41,888 nt of DNA from the NCBI GenBank assembly GCA_030262895.1, contig JAJSZW010000019.1:1-41888 (forward strand), in the 5' to 3' direction. Positions within the stretch are counted from its first letter, which is position 1; every line of letters starts with the position of its first letter. The translations under genes were made by a program, and so were the position numbers. Shown here piece after piece: positions 24,322 to 33,924 of this stretch. The stretch comes from Deltaproteobacteria bacterium (GTDB lineage Bacteria > Desulfobacterota > Desulfobacteria > Desulfobacterales > ETH-SRB1). Below the pieces are notes generated by a model. The model was not told where the DNA came from. It saw nothing but the letters and a program-made list of their open reading frames with translations, and searched no databases.

Positions 24322-25749
24322 ATGTTTCTATCAAAAGAATTTGCGAAGAGGAATAGCGTATCTATTATTATGTATGTCTTGTCCCTTGTTTTACTGGGTC
24401 TGGTTTTTTCCGCAATATCCCGTGCAGCGGACTCTGTGCTGCCGGAAATCGAGAAACCAAAGAAACTGCAGGTAGTGGTTGGAAAATCGATCATTCTTAA
24501 AAGCCCAACGCCGGTCAAACGCGTCTCCATAGCTGATCCTGAAATCGCCGCCTTTATTCTTCTTTCGCCTAAAGAGATATACATCACAGGGAAAGCTTCA
24601 GGAATCACCAATTTGACATTATGGCAAAACAAAAAAATTTCAGTGATTTATGATCTGGAGGTAGATTATGATATCTCGCGGTTGAAACAAAAATTTCACG
24701 AGGTACTCCCGCTCGAAAAAGAAATCCGCGTCATTGCAACTCATGATTCCATTACCCTTTCGGGCACGATCTCCAGTGCGGCTAATCTTTCTCAGGCCAT
24801 GGCTCTGGCTGAAGCTTACGCGCCCAAGGGCAATGTCCGCAACCTGCTTGAGGTAGGCGGCGTACACCAGGTCATGCTGGAAGTAAGAATGGCTGAAATG
24901 TCAAAAAGCGTGATCAAAAATTTAGGAATAAATTTCAGCTACATCAGAGGAGGAGACCTCGGTCTCAGCTTACTCGGAGGTCTGACGCAACTGGATGAAT
25001 TGACAGACACAACTCTCTCGCTTCTCGTTTCGCCGGCAGTCAATACCATTTTCAGCTTCAATAAAGGGAACGCAAACTGGACAGGTTTTGTCGAAGCCTT
25101 AAAAGAGAATGGTCTAGTTAAGATCCTGGCAGAGCCTACCCTTATTGCCTTAAGCGGACAGACTGCAAACTTTCTGGCAGGCGGAGAATTTCCAATACCT
25201 GTACCTCAAGGTCTTGGTACTGTTGCTATCGAATACAAGTCCTTTGGAGTGGGCCTTTCTTTTACCCCAACCGTCCTGAGCGAAGACAAGATCAGCATTA
25301 AGGTTGCGCCGGAAGTATCAGAACTTGACTTTTCGGCTGCATTGTCGATCGGAGGGTTTGTGGTGCCGGGATTGAGCACGAGGAAGGCTTCAACGGTGGT
25401 GGAGCTTGCAGACGGTCAGAGTTTTGCCATTGCCGGTCTTCTCAAGGAAACAGTTCGAGACAGCATGTCCAAGTTTCCGCTCCTGGGCGATATCCCTATT
25501 TTAGGCGCCCTGTTTAGAAGCCGCGCCTTTCAAAAGAATGAGACAGAACTGATCATTATCGTCACGCCACACCTTGTAAAACCTCTTGATCCGGCAAGAC
25601 AGACCCTGCCGACCGATTTCTATATAGAGCCTGACGATACGGAAATCTATCTTCTGGGATTAATGGAAGGATGGGAGAAGAACCAGCCCTCGACTGTCAG
25701 GGGGGAATTGGATGGAGAATTTGGACATGGCGTGCCGTATCCGGATTAA
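24322..25749 (+). CDS. rcpA: Tad outer-membrane secretin RcpA/CpaC
   Basis: A signal sequence (IIMYVLSLVLLGLVFSAISR) is followed by the pilus-formation N-terminal domain (LQVVVGKSIILKSPTPVKRV) and a BON-like segment (VIATHDSITLSGTISSAANL). The secretin core has LAEPTLIALSGQTANFLAGG, GVGLSFTPTVLSEDKISIKV, STRKASTVVELADGQSFAIA and PLLGDIPILGALFRSR. It forms the outer-membrane pore for the pilus. The ATG at 24322 is preferred since AGGAAGG lies nine bases upstream; an ATG at 24313 touches that site. An imperfect GGGATC array follows the stop. Confidence 0.92.
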   Translation: MFLSKEFAKRNSVSIIMYVLSLVLLGLVFSAISRAADSVLPEIEKPKKLQVVVGKSIILKSPTPVKRVSIADPEIAAFILLSPKEIYITGKASGITNLTLWQNKKISVIYDLEVDYDISRLKQKFHEVLPLEKEIRVIATHDSITLSGTISSAANLSQAMALAEAYAPKGNVRNLLEVGGVHQVMLEVRMAEMSKSVIKNLGINFSYIRGGDLGLSLLGGLTQLDELTDTTLSLLVSPAVNTIFSFNKGNANWTGFVEALKENGLVKILAEPTLIALSGQTANFLAGGEFPIPVPQGLGTVAIEYKSFGVGLSFTPTVLSEDKISIKVAPEVSELDFSAALSIGGFVVPGLSTRKASTVVELADGQSFAIAGLLKETVRDSMSKFPLLGDIPILGALFRSRAFQKNETELIIIVTPHLVKPLDPARQTLPTDFYIEPDDTEIYLLGLMEGWEKNQPSTVRGELDGEFGHGVPYPD

Positions 25750-25754
25750 AGGGA

Positions 25755-25799
25755 ACAGGGGGTCGGGGATCAGGGATCGGGGATCGGAGATCAGGGGGT
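25755..25799. repeat. GGGGATC-type tandem array
   Basis: An imperfect array of GGGATC/GGAGATC units lies between the secretin stop codon and the four-helix-bundle remnant. It is the third case in this window of a short purine-rich array next to a decayed ORF. Confidence 0.7.
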
Positions 25800-25810
25800 T
25801 GGGAGAAGTC

Positions 25811-25915
25811 ATGAAGTTAAAAAAATATCAAGATTTGGAAGTTTGGCTGAAAGCAATGGATTTAGTGGTTATGTGCTGTCAGATAGCCGGAGAATCAAGG
25901 AGGATACAATGTTGA
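25811..25915 (+). pseudogene. N-terminal fragment of a four-helix-bundle protein inside the tad operon
   Basis: The frame MKLKKYQDLEVWLKAMDLVV is the conserved N-terminus of the other common branch of four-helix-bundle (23S IVP-like) proteins. It is lost after about 22 residues, and the remaining codons run into the start of the lipoprotein gene, whose AAGGAGG ribosome-binding site and ATG are intact. With the tandem array before it, this is a decayed insertion between rcpA and the lipoprotein gene that left the operon functional. Confidence 0.65.
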
Positions 25916-26181
25916 CCAGATGTCTTACATTAATAGGATTAATAGCAACGCTGTTGATTTTTTCAGGGTGCGGACCAAGGGAAACGATGTTGAGTAGAAA
26001 TTGGGGATCATCTTTTGAATCGGCAAGACAGAGCCAGATATTGAACCCTGAGGCCGGAAAGAATCTGGACCCTCTTGTCGGGCTGGACGGCCTGGCAACC
26101 GGGAATAATATGGAAAAATACAGGCAAGGGTTTAAAAAGGAGACGTCAAAGGGAATGTCCATCACCATTAATAACAAGTAA
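25909..26181 (+). CDS. Tad-locus lipoprotein
   Basis: A 90-residue protein with a signal peptide ending in the lipobox IFSGC (Cys at about residue 21), so it is lipidated. The mature part contains ARQSQILNPEAGKNLDPLVG and LDGLATGNNMEKYRQGFKKE, matching the NPEA...GLDG.A....Y motif of small lipoproteins in many Tad loci. It probably supports secretin assembly or outer-membrane targeting, a pilotin-like role that is inferred. The start has an excellent ribosome-binding site, AAGGAGG. Confidence 0.75.
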   Translation: MLTRCLTLIGLIATLLIFSGCGPRETMLSRNWGSSFESARQSQILNPEAGKNLDPLVGLDGLATGNNMEKYRQGFKKETSKGMSITINNK

Positions 26182-26289
26182 TGTCTGACACGTGTTTACA
26201 TAATGACGGCATAGCCCTTCTGCCTGTCATCTGGAAAGTACAAGAAGCAGGGGAAACCAAAGCAGCCTTATGAGAAAAAGGAGTATGAT

Positions 26290-26736
26290 ATGAAAATAGA
26301 AAACCAAAAAGGCGCTGTGGCAGTAGAGTTTGCCATTGTGCTGCCATTGCTGGTTTTACTCCTTTTCGGGATCATCGAATCGAGCCTTTTTCTTTATGAC
26401 AAAACTATGATTACAAACGCCAGTCGTGAAGGAGCCAGAGCAGGAATTGTTTACTCCTATCCGAACAGGATAAGCGATGAAGAAATTGCAACCGTTGTTA
26501 AGAACTACTGTAAAGATAACCTGATAACCTTTAATGATGATCCTGATGCCACTGATCCTTTAGTTGTGGAAATAGCAAGAACAGGGAGCAATTCTTCCGG
26601 CGATTCCCTTACAGTCAAGGTAAAGTACCGGTATGATTTCCTGGTTCTTCCAGACATCTCCGAGCTTTTCGGTTCTGCCGATTCAACCTCGTTAGAAATT
26701 AATCTCGAGGCCGAGACGGTAATGAGGCTGGAATAA
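26290..26736 (+). CDS. tadE: TadE-family pseudopilin
   Basis: A 148-residue protein with a prepilin-like N-terminus: QKGAVAVEFAIVLPLLVLLL, in which the glycine before AVAVEF is the probable TadV cleavage point and the glutamate is the conserved position 5. The pattern SLFLYDKTMITNASREGARA follows, typical of TadE. The C-terminal domain is soluble and periplasmic. AAAAAGGAGTATGAT precedes the ATG. TadE pseudopilins are processed like Flp and act in pilus initiation or secretion. Confidence 0.88.
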   Translation: MKIENQKGAVAVEFAIVLPLLVLLLFGIIESSLFLYDKTMITNASREGARAGIVYSYPNRISDEEIATVVKNYCKDNLITFNDDPDATDPLVVEIARTGSNSSGDSLTVKVKYRYDFLVLPDISELFGSADSTSLEINLEAETVMRLE

Positions 26737-26768
26737 TCCAAAAAGGAGTATGGAGCATAAGCAGGCGG

Positions 26769-28031
26769 ATGAAAAAAAATCTAATGTCATCAATACTGAG
26801 AAATCAACGCGGAGCAGTCGCCGTTATTGTCGGGATATCGATTTTCATGCTTGTTGGTTTCGGTGCTCTGGCCGTTGATATCGGCCATCTGCATGTAGCG
26901 CGCAACGAGCTTCAAAATGCGGCGGATGCCGGAGCGCTGGCAGGCGCACGCGTCTTATACAATGATGACGGGACAGCCGTAAACACGGGCGCAAACCAGG
27001 AGGCTTACGACGCAGCCACGGCAAACAAGAGTGAAGGGACGGCCGTTGAGGTTAACTGGTCCGGCGGAAACGACGGAGACGTGCAAAGAGGGCACTGGAG
27101 TTTTGGTCTGGCCGGTCTGGAGCGTGGTTTTTACCCTAATGCTTCTACCACTCCTGTTGACCTCTGGAATGTTTCTACTGCAGACCTGGATGCCAACCTG
27201 AACTTCATAAATGCGGTCAGGGTTGTAACAAGAAGAACAACACAAGGCACGCCGGTTGCATCTTTTTTTGCCAGGATTTTCGGGCATGAAAATTTTGAGC
27301 TTTCTGCTGAAGCAGTGGGATACATCGGATTTGCCGGCACATTGATGCCGGGAGATGTGGATCAACCCATTGCAATCTGTAGCGACACCTTATTGAATGA
27401 CAGTGGTGAATACACTTGCAATATCGGGCGAATGATCAACAGTGGAGTGGATGCGGAAACCAACGAGACAGGTGGATGGACCAGTTTTGACCAGACAGAC
27501 GACCCATGCTCCGGCGGTACGAACTCCGTGGAGATAAAAAGTCTTGTATGCAGCGATGGAAATCCAGAGGAACTTATGCTTGGCGAGCCTATGGAGACAA
27601 CTGGCGGTGAAGTCCAGGTCGCTTTCGACGCCCTGAGAGCATGTTGGGATAGTGAAACCGGAACAACACAATTATGGCCACTTACTCTGCCGGTGATAGA
27701 CTGCGGTGATGAAAACAATGTAGGGACATGTGAGGAAATTGTGGGTGCGGTTGAACTCAACATAGTCTGGATAACCGGAGGAGGGGAAGATCCCCTTTAC
27801 AAAGACGCTCCAACTCAAATGGATGAATGGTCAAATAGCGATCCAGATGGCGTAGCGCGCTGGAACGATTTTGTCACATATTTCAACCTGGTGAATGCTG
27901 ACGGAACACCGGCTCCGTATGCAAAGAAATCAATATATTTTTTACCGGACTGCACACCTCATGAGCCAAAGGGGGTTTCCGGAGGGGAGAACTTCGGCAT
28001 CCTGGCGAAGATACCAGTGCTTGTGCAATAA
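26769..28031 (+). CDS. tadG: TadG-like pilus assembly protein
   Basis: A 420-residue protein with the TadG-like N-terminal domain: RGAVAVIVGISIFMLVGFGA, then DIGHLHVARNELQNAADAGA and LAGARVLYNDD. A single membrane helix is followed by a large extracytoplasmic domain with several cysteines (CSDTLLNDSGEYTCNIGRM and CEEIVG), suggesting disulfides. I see no von Willebrand factor A MIDAS motif, unlike some longer TadG proteins. It likely forms a minor component at the pilus base or tip. Confidence 0.8.
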   Translation: MKKNLMSSILRNQRGAVAVIVGISIFMLVGFGALAVDIGHLHVARNELQNAADAGALAGARVLYNDDGTAVNTGANQEAYDAATANKSEGTAVEVNWSGGNDGDVQRGHWSFGLAGLERGFYPNASTTPVDLWNVSTADLDANLNFINAVRVVTRRTTQGTPVASFFARIFGHENFELSAEAVGYIGFAGTLMPGDVDQPIAICSDTLLNDSGEYTCNIGRMINSGVDAETNETGGWTSFDQTDDPCSGGTNSVEIKSLVCSDGNPEELMLGEPMETTGGEVQVAFDALRACWDSETGTTQLWPLTLPVIDCGDENNVGTCEEIVGAVELNIVWITGGGEDPLYKDAPTQMDEWSNSDPDGVARWNDFVTYFNLVNADGTPAPYAKKSIYFLPDCTPHEPKGVSGGENFGILAKIPVLVQ

Positions 28032-28072
28032 ACACCCTTAGAGGGTAAAAAAACCGTTTTAGAGAGGTTCCC

Positions 28073-29236
28073 ATGTCTAATAATATCATTCAGATCAAGA
28101 TAGAAGTAAAAAAACCAGGTCTGAAAAGAAAGCTGGATGAGATCATTCACTCTGTTGAAGGGATGCATGTTCAAATGTCTCATGATACCCGTAGGGCCGG
28201 CCTTTTGATCTTTGAGCTGGGGGATGATATTGATAATGAGTTTCAACACATCCGGTCATTGTTAAATTCTGACGCGGCAGCCGAGGTTTTTCTAATTTCA
28301 GAGAATTCCGATCCCGCGGTGCTGATGCAGGCTATAAAAACCGGCGCAAAGGAATTTTTTACTCTTCCTCTTAAAGAAGAAGAAGTAAAGCAGGCTCTGA
28401 AAGAATTAAAGAAAAAAATAAAGAGAGCCAACCGTAGAAACTCCCCGAAAATCGGGCAAATTATAACTGTTGTCGGCAGCAAGGGAGGAATAGGAACAAC
28501 TACGGTTGCCGTAAATCTGGCAGTCAACCTGGCTCAGAAAAAAAGCGTTCAATCAGTAGCGCTGATAGACATGAATATGATGTTCGGAGAAATACCTCTC
28601 TTTTTAGAGATCAAGCCGGGCTATCATTGGGGCGAAATAGTCAAAAATATTTCCAGGCTGGATTCCACATTTTTAATGAACACCCTTACCAAACATTCTT
28701 CCGGAGTTCATATCCTCCCGTCCCCTGGCAGTTTAAATGGTTCAGCATCTGCAGTCCCGGAGATGATGGGACATCTTACAGGTTTCATGCAAAAACTTTT
28801 TGACTTTGTGGTAATTGACGCAGGCCAGTCCACAAATGAAATTTCCCTGAAAATTCTGGAAATGTCGGACAATATTTTGCTCATGTCTCTTCTGAGTCTT
28901 CCATGCCTGTCCAACGCTAATAAGCTTTTACAATCAATTAGTGATCTGGGTTTTCTTCCGGAAGAAAGGATCAGGATTGTGATTAATCGTTATTTGACAA
29001 AATCGGAGATTTCTCTGCATGACGCAGAAGAGAGCATTCATAAAAAGATATTCTGGACCATACCAAACGATTACAACACAACGATGTCTGCTATAAATAA
29101 CGGAAAGCCGCTCTCCGAGATTGCGTCCAAAGCGCAGATAACCAGGAATCTGAATGATCTGGCTGATACCTTTGCGCCAAAAGAGAAAAATCAAACAACA
29201 AGGTGGTGGGAAATATTGAAAACAAAGCGGAGGTAA
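28073..29236 (+). CDS. tadZ: TadZ/CpaE, MinD-like ATPase
   Basis: A 387-residue protein with an N-terminal atypical receiver-like domain (about residues 1-120, including AVLMQAIKTGAKEFFTLPLK) and a MinD/ParA ATPase domain. The deviant Walker A is VVGSKGGIGTTTVAVNLA, with the second lysine replaced by threonine as in many CpaE proteins. DFVVIDAGQST is the Walker B strand. TadZ marks the pole and localises the Tad machine. It sits 6 bp before tadA, whose ribosome-binding site overlaps its end. Confidence 0.88.
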   Translation: MSNNIIQIKIEVKKPGLKRKLDEIIHSVEGMHVQMSHDTRRAGLLIFELGDDIDNEFQHIRSLLNSDAAAEVFLISENSDPAVLMQAIKTGAKEFFTLPLKEEEVKQALKELKKKIKRANRRNSPKIGQIITVVGSKGGIGTTTVAVNLAVNLAQKKSVQSVALIDMNMMFGEIPLFLEIKPGYHWGEIVKNISRLDSTFLMNTLTKHSSGVHILPSPGSLNGSASAVPEMMGHLTGFMQKLFDFVVIDAGQSTNEISLKILEMSDNILLMSLLSLPCLSNANKLLQSISDLGFLPEERIRIVINRYLTKSEISLHDAEESIHKKIFWTIPNDYNTTMSAINNGKPLSEIASKAQITRNLNDLADTFAPKEKNQTTRWWEILKTKRR

Positions 29237-29242
29237 ACAAAG

Positions 29243-30556
29243 ATGAGAATGAACCTGGAAAGCATGCCAAAAAATATCACAATGAATTATGTGCCTGATG
29301 AATATTTTGAGTTAAAAACCAGAATTCACGATCGTTTATTAGATCTTATTGACCTTTCCACTATCGAAAAACTTGAGCGCGATGTTCTCAAGTCTCAGAT
29401 CAGGGTCCTTGTACAAAGAATATTGGGCGAAGAAAACTTTGCCGCGCCCCTTAATTCAATGGAAAGAGAGCGGCTCTTTACGGAAATCCAGGATGAAGTG
29501 ATGGGACTCGGCCCCCTTGAACCTTTTCTTAAAGATCCTGCTGTTTCCGATATCCTGGTTAATACATACAAACAGATCTATGTGGAAAAACTGGGCAAGC
29601 TGGAACCTACTGATGCAAGGTTCAAAGATGATGCTCACTTGATGAGAATCATCGATAAGATCGTTTCTGCCGTGGGACGGCGCATTGATGAGTCTTCTCC
29701 TATGGTAGATGCCAGGCTCTCGGATGGTTCAAGGTTCAATGCAGTTATACCCCCTGTGGCCGTTGACGGGCCCTCGGTTTCTATCAGGCGTTTTGCCGTA
29801 AACCCCCTGGAGTTAAACGATTTGATCATGCTGAAAACATTGACTCCTGAAATCGCTGAAATTCTGAAAGGAGTTGTCAAGGCAAAGCTGAACGTCTTGA
29901 TTTCAGGAGGCACCGGTAGTGGTAAAACCACACTGTTAAATGTTCTTTCGCGGTTTATTCCTGAGGGCGAACGGATTGTTATTATCGAAGATGCTGCGGA
30001 ATTACAAGTAAAGCAGGAACACCTGGTGCGGATGGAAAGCAGACCTCCAAACATAGAGGGAAAGGGTGAGATTACGCAGAGAGACCTTGTGAAAAACAGC
30101 TTAAGGATGCGTCCAGATCGTATTATTGTGGGGGAAGTCCGCGGGAAAGAGGCGTTTGATATGCTTCAAGCCATGAACACCGGACATGATGGGTCTTTAA
30201 CAACGGTCCACGCCAACTCTCCCCGCGATGCCCTGTTGCGGATAGAAACTATGGTGGCCATGGCAAACCTCGATATCCCAAGTGAGTTTCTGAGGAGATA
30301 TGTCAGCTCTGCCATCAATGTTGTTATTCAGGTATCCCGCTTGACTGATGGAACAAGAAAGCTGGTCGCTTTGGAGGAAATCACGGGGATGGAGGGAAAT
30401 GTTATCACCACGCAAGAGATCTTTTCATTCCAGCAAAAAAGTATAGATGAGAATGGTAAAATAGAAGGAGAATTCAGATTTCATGGTGTTCGACCTAAAT
30501 TCATTGATAAATTTAATACAGCCGGAATAGAGGTCTCCCATGATCTGTTTAACTAA
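29243..30556 (+). CDS. tadA: Tad secretion ATPase TadA/CpaF
   Basis: A 437-residue type II/IV secretion ATPase that powers pilus extension and, in CpaF, retraction. The N-terminal domain has [20 protein letters not shown]. The catalytic core has Walker [19 protein letters not shown] (about residues 222-239), the Asp box [12 protein letters not shown], Walker [15 protein letters not shown] and the His box [18 protein letters not shown]. All key residues are present. GGAGG precedes the ATG. The intergenic space after it carries a GTAG-ended MITE. Confidence 0.94.
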   Translation: MRMNLESMPKNITMNYVPDEYFELKTRIHDRLLDLIDLSTIEKLERDVLKSQIRVLVQRILGEENFAAPLNSMERERLFTEIQDEVMGLGPLEPFLKDPAVSDILVNTYKQIYVEKLGKLEPTDARFKDDAHLMRIIDKIVSAVGRRIDESSPMVDARLSDGSRFNAVIPPVAVDGPSVSIRRFAVNPLELNDLIMLKTLTPEIAEILKGVVKAKLNVLISGGTGSGKTTLLNVLSRFIPEGERIVIIEDAAELQVKQEHLVRMESRPPNIEGKGEITQRDLVKNSLRMRPDRIIVGEVRGKEAFDMLQAMNTGHDGSLTTVHANSPRDALLRIETMVAMANLDIPSEFLRRYVSSAINVVIQVSRLTDGTRKLVALEEITGMEGNVITTQEIFSFQQKSIDENGKIEGEFRFHGVRPKFIDKFNTAGIEVSHDLFN

Positions 30557-30589
30557 ACGAAAATCGCAGCAGTTTGAGTTTGAATGGAG

Positions 30590-30802
30590 GTAGCCGTTCA
30601 CGGCTTGAAACTTGAAATTGGAAAGTAGAAATTGGGAAGAACAGTACAAAAGCATGAAGGCCAAATTTCCAATTTCGGCATTGTTAATTTTGGATAGTTT
30701 TATATATCGCAATATGTTGAAATAATGCAATAAAAATTGTTTAAACATATTCTTATTTAACAATGCCCAAATTTCTAATTTCAACGTTCCGTGAACGCTT
30801 AC
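30590..30802. mobile_element. GTAG-ended MITE inside the tad operon with 8-bp target duplication
   Basis: The element begins GTAGCCGTTCACGG and ends CGTGAACGCTTAC, imperfect terminal inverted repeats. Direct copies of GAATGGAG flank it exactly (30582-30589 and 30803-30810). The interior matches the 107-bp copy at 39466-39572, with about 90 bp of extra sequence bounded by GGCATTGTTAA and TTAACAATGCC (30677-30767). The downstream GAATGGAG is the ribosome-binding site of tadB, duplicated by the insertion. No transposase is encoded, so it depends on a trans-acting enzyme. Confidence 0.85.
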
Positions 30803-30817
30803 GAATGGAGTTAAAGA

Positions 30818-31783
30818 ATGAAAATTTTTATAGCCATAATTATATTCGCTGTGTCAATCTTTGTCACAGAAATGATTTTCTATGCCTACAGAACCATGCG
30901 CAACCCGGACCGCAAAAAGATCCGGAAAAGGCTGAAAACATTTTCCTCCGAAAAAAACAAAGCTGGACTTCCTGATATTCTACAAAAAAAACTGCTAAGC
31001 GATGTTCCCTTGCTGAACAAAATTCTTTTGCGTATTCCGGGCCCCCAACGGTTAAACCGGTTATTACAACAGGCCAATGCGCAATATCGTCTCGGTGTTT
31101 TTATATTACTTGCAATTTTCCTTGCGCTAACAGGCTTTCTTGCCGGAGTTTTAATCACAGGCAATTATGCACTTTCCATAATAATTGCGCCGGCACTGGC
31201 TGGAATTCCTTTCTTTTATCTTTGCCAAAAGAAAAAGAAAAGAATGGAAAAATTTCAGAGACAACTGCCTGAAGGTCTGGAATTGATTGCCCGTTCATTA
31301 AAAGCAGGACATTCCTTTCCAAGCGGCATGAAGCTGGCGGCCGATGAGTTTGACGACCCGCTTGGCCCTGAATTTGATGAGACCCTGAATGAAATCAACT
31401 TTGGGGTAAGCGTTCCTGATGCATTGAAAAACCTTGCCGATCGAATTGATTGCCCTGACTTGAAATTTTTTGTCATTTCCGTGATTTTGCAACGTGAAAC
31501 CGGTGGTAATCTTGCTGAAATTATAGAGAGCCTGGCTTATATTATTCGTGAAAGGTTTAAGCTGTACGGCAAGATCAAGATCCTGGCCGCAGAAGGGAAA
31601 TTATCGGCGATAATCCTTGTTGCCATACCTTTTCTTATCATAATTGCTCTTCGTTTCATAAACCCTGATTATATCAACACCCTGCTTTCTGAGCCTGCCG
31701 GGAGGATAATGTCCGGCATGGCTGCATTTATGATGGCATTAGGGATTCTTGTCATGAAAAAAATGGTCAATATCAAAGTATAA
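30818..31783 (+). CDS. tadB: Tad inner-membrane platform protein TadB
   Basis: A 321-residue type II secretion F-domain membrane protein. A first helix (FIAIIIFAVSIFVTEMIFYA) and a basic cytoplasmic section are followed by two helices near residue 95-130. The F domain contains QLPEGLELIARSLKAGHSFP and DCPDLKFFVISVILQRETGG, and two helices close the protein. It forms the platform with TadC above the TadA ATPase. Its GGAG ribosome-binding site comes from the MITE target duplication, spaced seven bases from the ATG. Confidence 0.9.
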   Translation: MKIFIAIIIFAVSIFVTEMIFYAYRTMRNPDRKKIRKRLKTFSSEKNKAGLPDILQKKLLSDVPLLNKILLRIPGPQRLNRLLQQANAQYRLGVFILLAIFLALTGFLAGVLITGNYALSIIIAPALAGIPFFYLCQKKKKRMEKFQRQLPEGLELIARSLKAGHSFPSGMKLAADEFDDPLGPEFDETLNEINFGVSVPDALKNLADRIDCPDLKFFVISVILQRETGGNLAEIIESLAYIIRERFKLYGKIKILAAEGKLSAIILVAIPFLIIIALRFINPDYINTLLSEPAGRIMSGMAAFMMALGILVMKKMVNIKV

Positions 31784-31809
31784 CTTAGTATAACATAGAG
31801 GAGCAGGAA

Positions 31810-32775
31810 ATGGCATCCACGATTTCAAATATTCCGATTTTAATTTCCGCAGCAGCTTTTCTGGCATTGTTCATGCTTTTTGTGGGATTATATCAATATA
31901 TTCGTCAAAATGCCAGGGCGCATGAGCTGACAAAAAAAGTGCGTAAAACCGGTGAAAACAGAAATGCGTCCAGTAGAGAAAAATTATCTTCAGAAACCGA
32001 AGACGCGGCCAGGAATCCCATCTTGAATTTCTTAAGTTTATTAGGTAAACGTCTAATCCCTGAGCAATCTATGGATTATACTCAAACGAAAACCAAGTTT
32101 CTTATGGCCGGCCTGCGCAAGGCAAATGCTCCGGCTCTTTTTTGGGGAAGCAAATTTTTGTTCGCATTTTCTCTGCCCATCTGTTTCTTTCTTGGAATCA
32201 TTTTTTTAAAACCTGTTGATGGTTCCACAAAGCTGTTTGCCTCCTTTTTCCTTGCCTTTTCAGGTTATTATTTACCCGATATCTGGCTACGCATGAAAAC
32301 CTCTGCCAGGAAAAACAAGATATTTGAAGGAATGCCTGATGCACTTGATCTGTTGGTGGTCTGTGTGGAAACAGGCATGGGGATGGATGCTGCTATAAAT
32401 CGGGTGGCAAAAGAAATAAAGTTAAGCAACAAGGTGTTGAGTGAAGAACTCAATATCCTGAACCTGGAAATAAGAGCAGGAAAGTCGCGTCAAGACGCGC
32501 TGAGAAACCTGGCAGAGCGGACCGGTATTGAAGACATTCGCAGCCTTGTGACCATGTTGATCCAGGCGGACAAATTCGGCACCAGTGTGGCTCAATCTCT
32601 GAGGGTTTTCTCTGATTCCTTTAGAACAAAAAGATTTCAGAAAGCAGAGGAGATAGCGGCAAAGCTGCCGGTAAAGTTAATGCTGCCTTTGATTCTTTTT
32701 GTTTTTCCGTCCCTGTTTGTTGTAATTATGGGGCCCGCAGCTATTCGCATATACCAGGGACTTTTGCACCATTAG
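31810..32775 (+). CDS. tadC: Tad inner-membrane platform protein TadC
   Basis: A 321-residue partner of TadB with the same F-domain topology. MPDALDLLVVCVETGMGMDA, NLEIRAGKSRQDALRNLAER and IQADKFGTSVAQSLRVFSDS are the conserved cytoplasmic helices. LPVKLMLPLILFVFPSLFVV is the closing membrane segment. Equal length to TadB reflects the ancestral duplication of this gene pair. GGAGCAGGAA precedes the ATG. It ends in TAG. Confidence 0.9.
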   Translation: MASTISNIPILISAAAFLALFMLFVGLYQYIRQNARAHELTKKVRKTGENRNASSREKLSSETEDAARNPILNFLSLLGKRLIPEQSMDYTQTKTKFLMAGLRKANAPALFWGSKFLFAFSLPICFFLGIIFLKPVDGSTKLFASFFLAFSGYYLPDIWLRMKTSARKNKIFEGMPDALDLLVVCVETGMGMDAAINRVAKEIKLSNKVLSEELNILNLEIRAGKSRQDALRNLAERTGIEDIRSLVTMLIQADKFGTSVAQSLRVFSDSFRTKRFQKAEEIAAKLPVKLMLPLILFVFPSLFVVIMGPAAIRIYQGLLHH

Positions 32776-32838
32776 GGCTTGCGCAAAAATAAATAAACTT
32801 AGTTGCCTTATTATTCAAACCAAGAAGGAGGTTTCATA

Positions 32839-33882
32839 ATGGCTCATTTGAAAAAATTATTGATAGCATTTTGCCTGCTTGCGTCTGCATCGTTTGCAGA
32901 AGCATCAGGCGTTATTTCAGAGCAAATTCATTTCCTGGAGGAAGATGGCCGGCACGCATTGATATATACGACCAGCCGTAGCGACTACTCCAATTACAAC
33001 ATGTGGTTTCAAAACAGGGAAGGCTATGAAACAGAGGATTATGTCAAAGATTTTCTTTACATCTATCCTAATGAATACACATGGGATACAGCTTCAAAAA
33101 ACGGCTATACCCTTCTGAAAATGCCCGGAAGAAGCTTCGCCGGCATGGAGCGGATTGAACTTGAAGCCGGCCTGCATGTCACTGAAGATGGTGTGTATAA
33201 TTTTAGTAATTGCCGAGATAAAGTGAAAACGCCTGATGGCCATTACGGACTCTGGAACAGCCCCGATAACTTTGAAAAGATCGCTTATTCATGGGTGTTT
33301 CCTGCAAATCTGGAACCGGTTGAATACAAAGCCAATCGCGAAGGCGAATGGGTGCACCGGCACAACACTGTCACATATTATGGAGCAAACGTGAATGATC
33401 TTGAGTTTCAGATAACATACCGCCCGTCCACTCATGAAACCTATGATGCGCTTAAAGAAAAACTCGCAACTGAAACCGAGATCGAGGTTGAACAGGCGCC
33501 CACGGGCGTCAAGATTACAGTGGCCGCAACTGTACTCTATCCGTCCGGGATCGCAGTATTGTCTGACAAAGGCAAGTCCGTGCTTTGCAAGGTAGCGGAG
33601 ACGCTCAAGGATCGCAAGAATGTAAATATCATAGTCGAAGGACATACCGACAATGTACCGATCAGCAGCAAGCTTGCGTCAACATTTGCAACAAACTGGG
33701 AGCTGGCTTCTGCTCGTTCCATAAATATTATACACTTCCTCGTAGAAAAAGGGATAGAGGAATCTCGTTTTGGGTCGGGGGCATTCTCCTTTCAGCGACC
33801 GATTGCTTCTAATGAGACAGAGGAGGGCAAGGCAAAAAACCGCCGGATCGAACTACTGATTGAGGAGAACGGCGGGGAATAG
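32839..33882 (+). CDS. OmpA-family peptidoglycan-binding protein of the Tad locus
   Basis: A signal peptide (LKKLLIAFCLLASASFAEAS) leads into a 200-residue N-terminal domain that I do not recognise. It contains IHFLEEDGRHALIYTTSRSD, many aromatic residues and YSWVFPANLEPVEY. The C-terminal OmpA domain has TVLYPSGIAVLSDKGKSVLC, NIIVEGHTDNVPISSKLAST and NWELASARSINIIHFLVEKG, plus KAKNRRIELLI, so it binds peptidoglycan in the periplasm. It follows tadC by 63 bp and is probably cotranscribed. It may anchor the pilus machine to the cell wall. The ATG at 32839 has AAGGAGG upstream. Confidence 0.8.
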   Translation: MAHLKKLLIAFCLLASASFAEASGVISEQIHFLEEDGRHALIYTTSRSDYSNYNMWFQNREGYETEDYVKDFLYIYPNEYTWDTASKNGYTLLKMPGRSFAGMERIELEAGLHVTEDGVYNFSNCRDKVKTPDGHYGLWNSPDNFEKIAYSWVFPANLEPVEYKANREGEWVHRHNTVTYYGANVNDLEFQITYRPSTHETYDALKEKLATETEIEVEQAPTGVKITVAATVLYPSGIAVLSDKGKSVLCKVAETLKDRKNVNIIVEGHTDNVPISSKLASTFATNWELASARSINIIHFLVEKGIEESRFGSGAFSFQRPIASNETEEGKAKNRRIELLIEENGGE

Positions 33883-33924
33883 AGGCGTGGGAAAAAATAA
33901 GAATTGAGAAAAGAGGAGGACATA

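Noticed and set aside
26955..27763. Long antisense frames opposite tadG and other tad genes
   Set aside because: They are shadows of real coding frames with no start signals or homology-like motifs.
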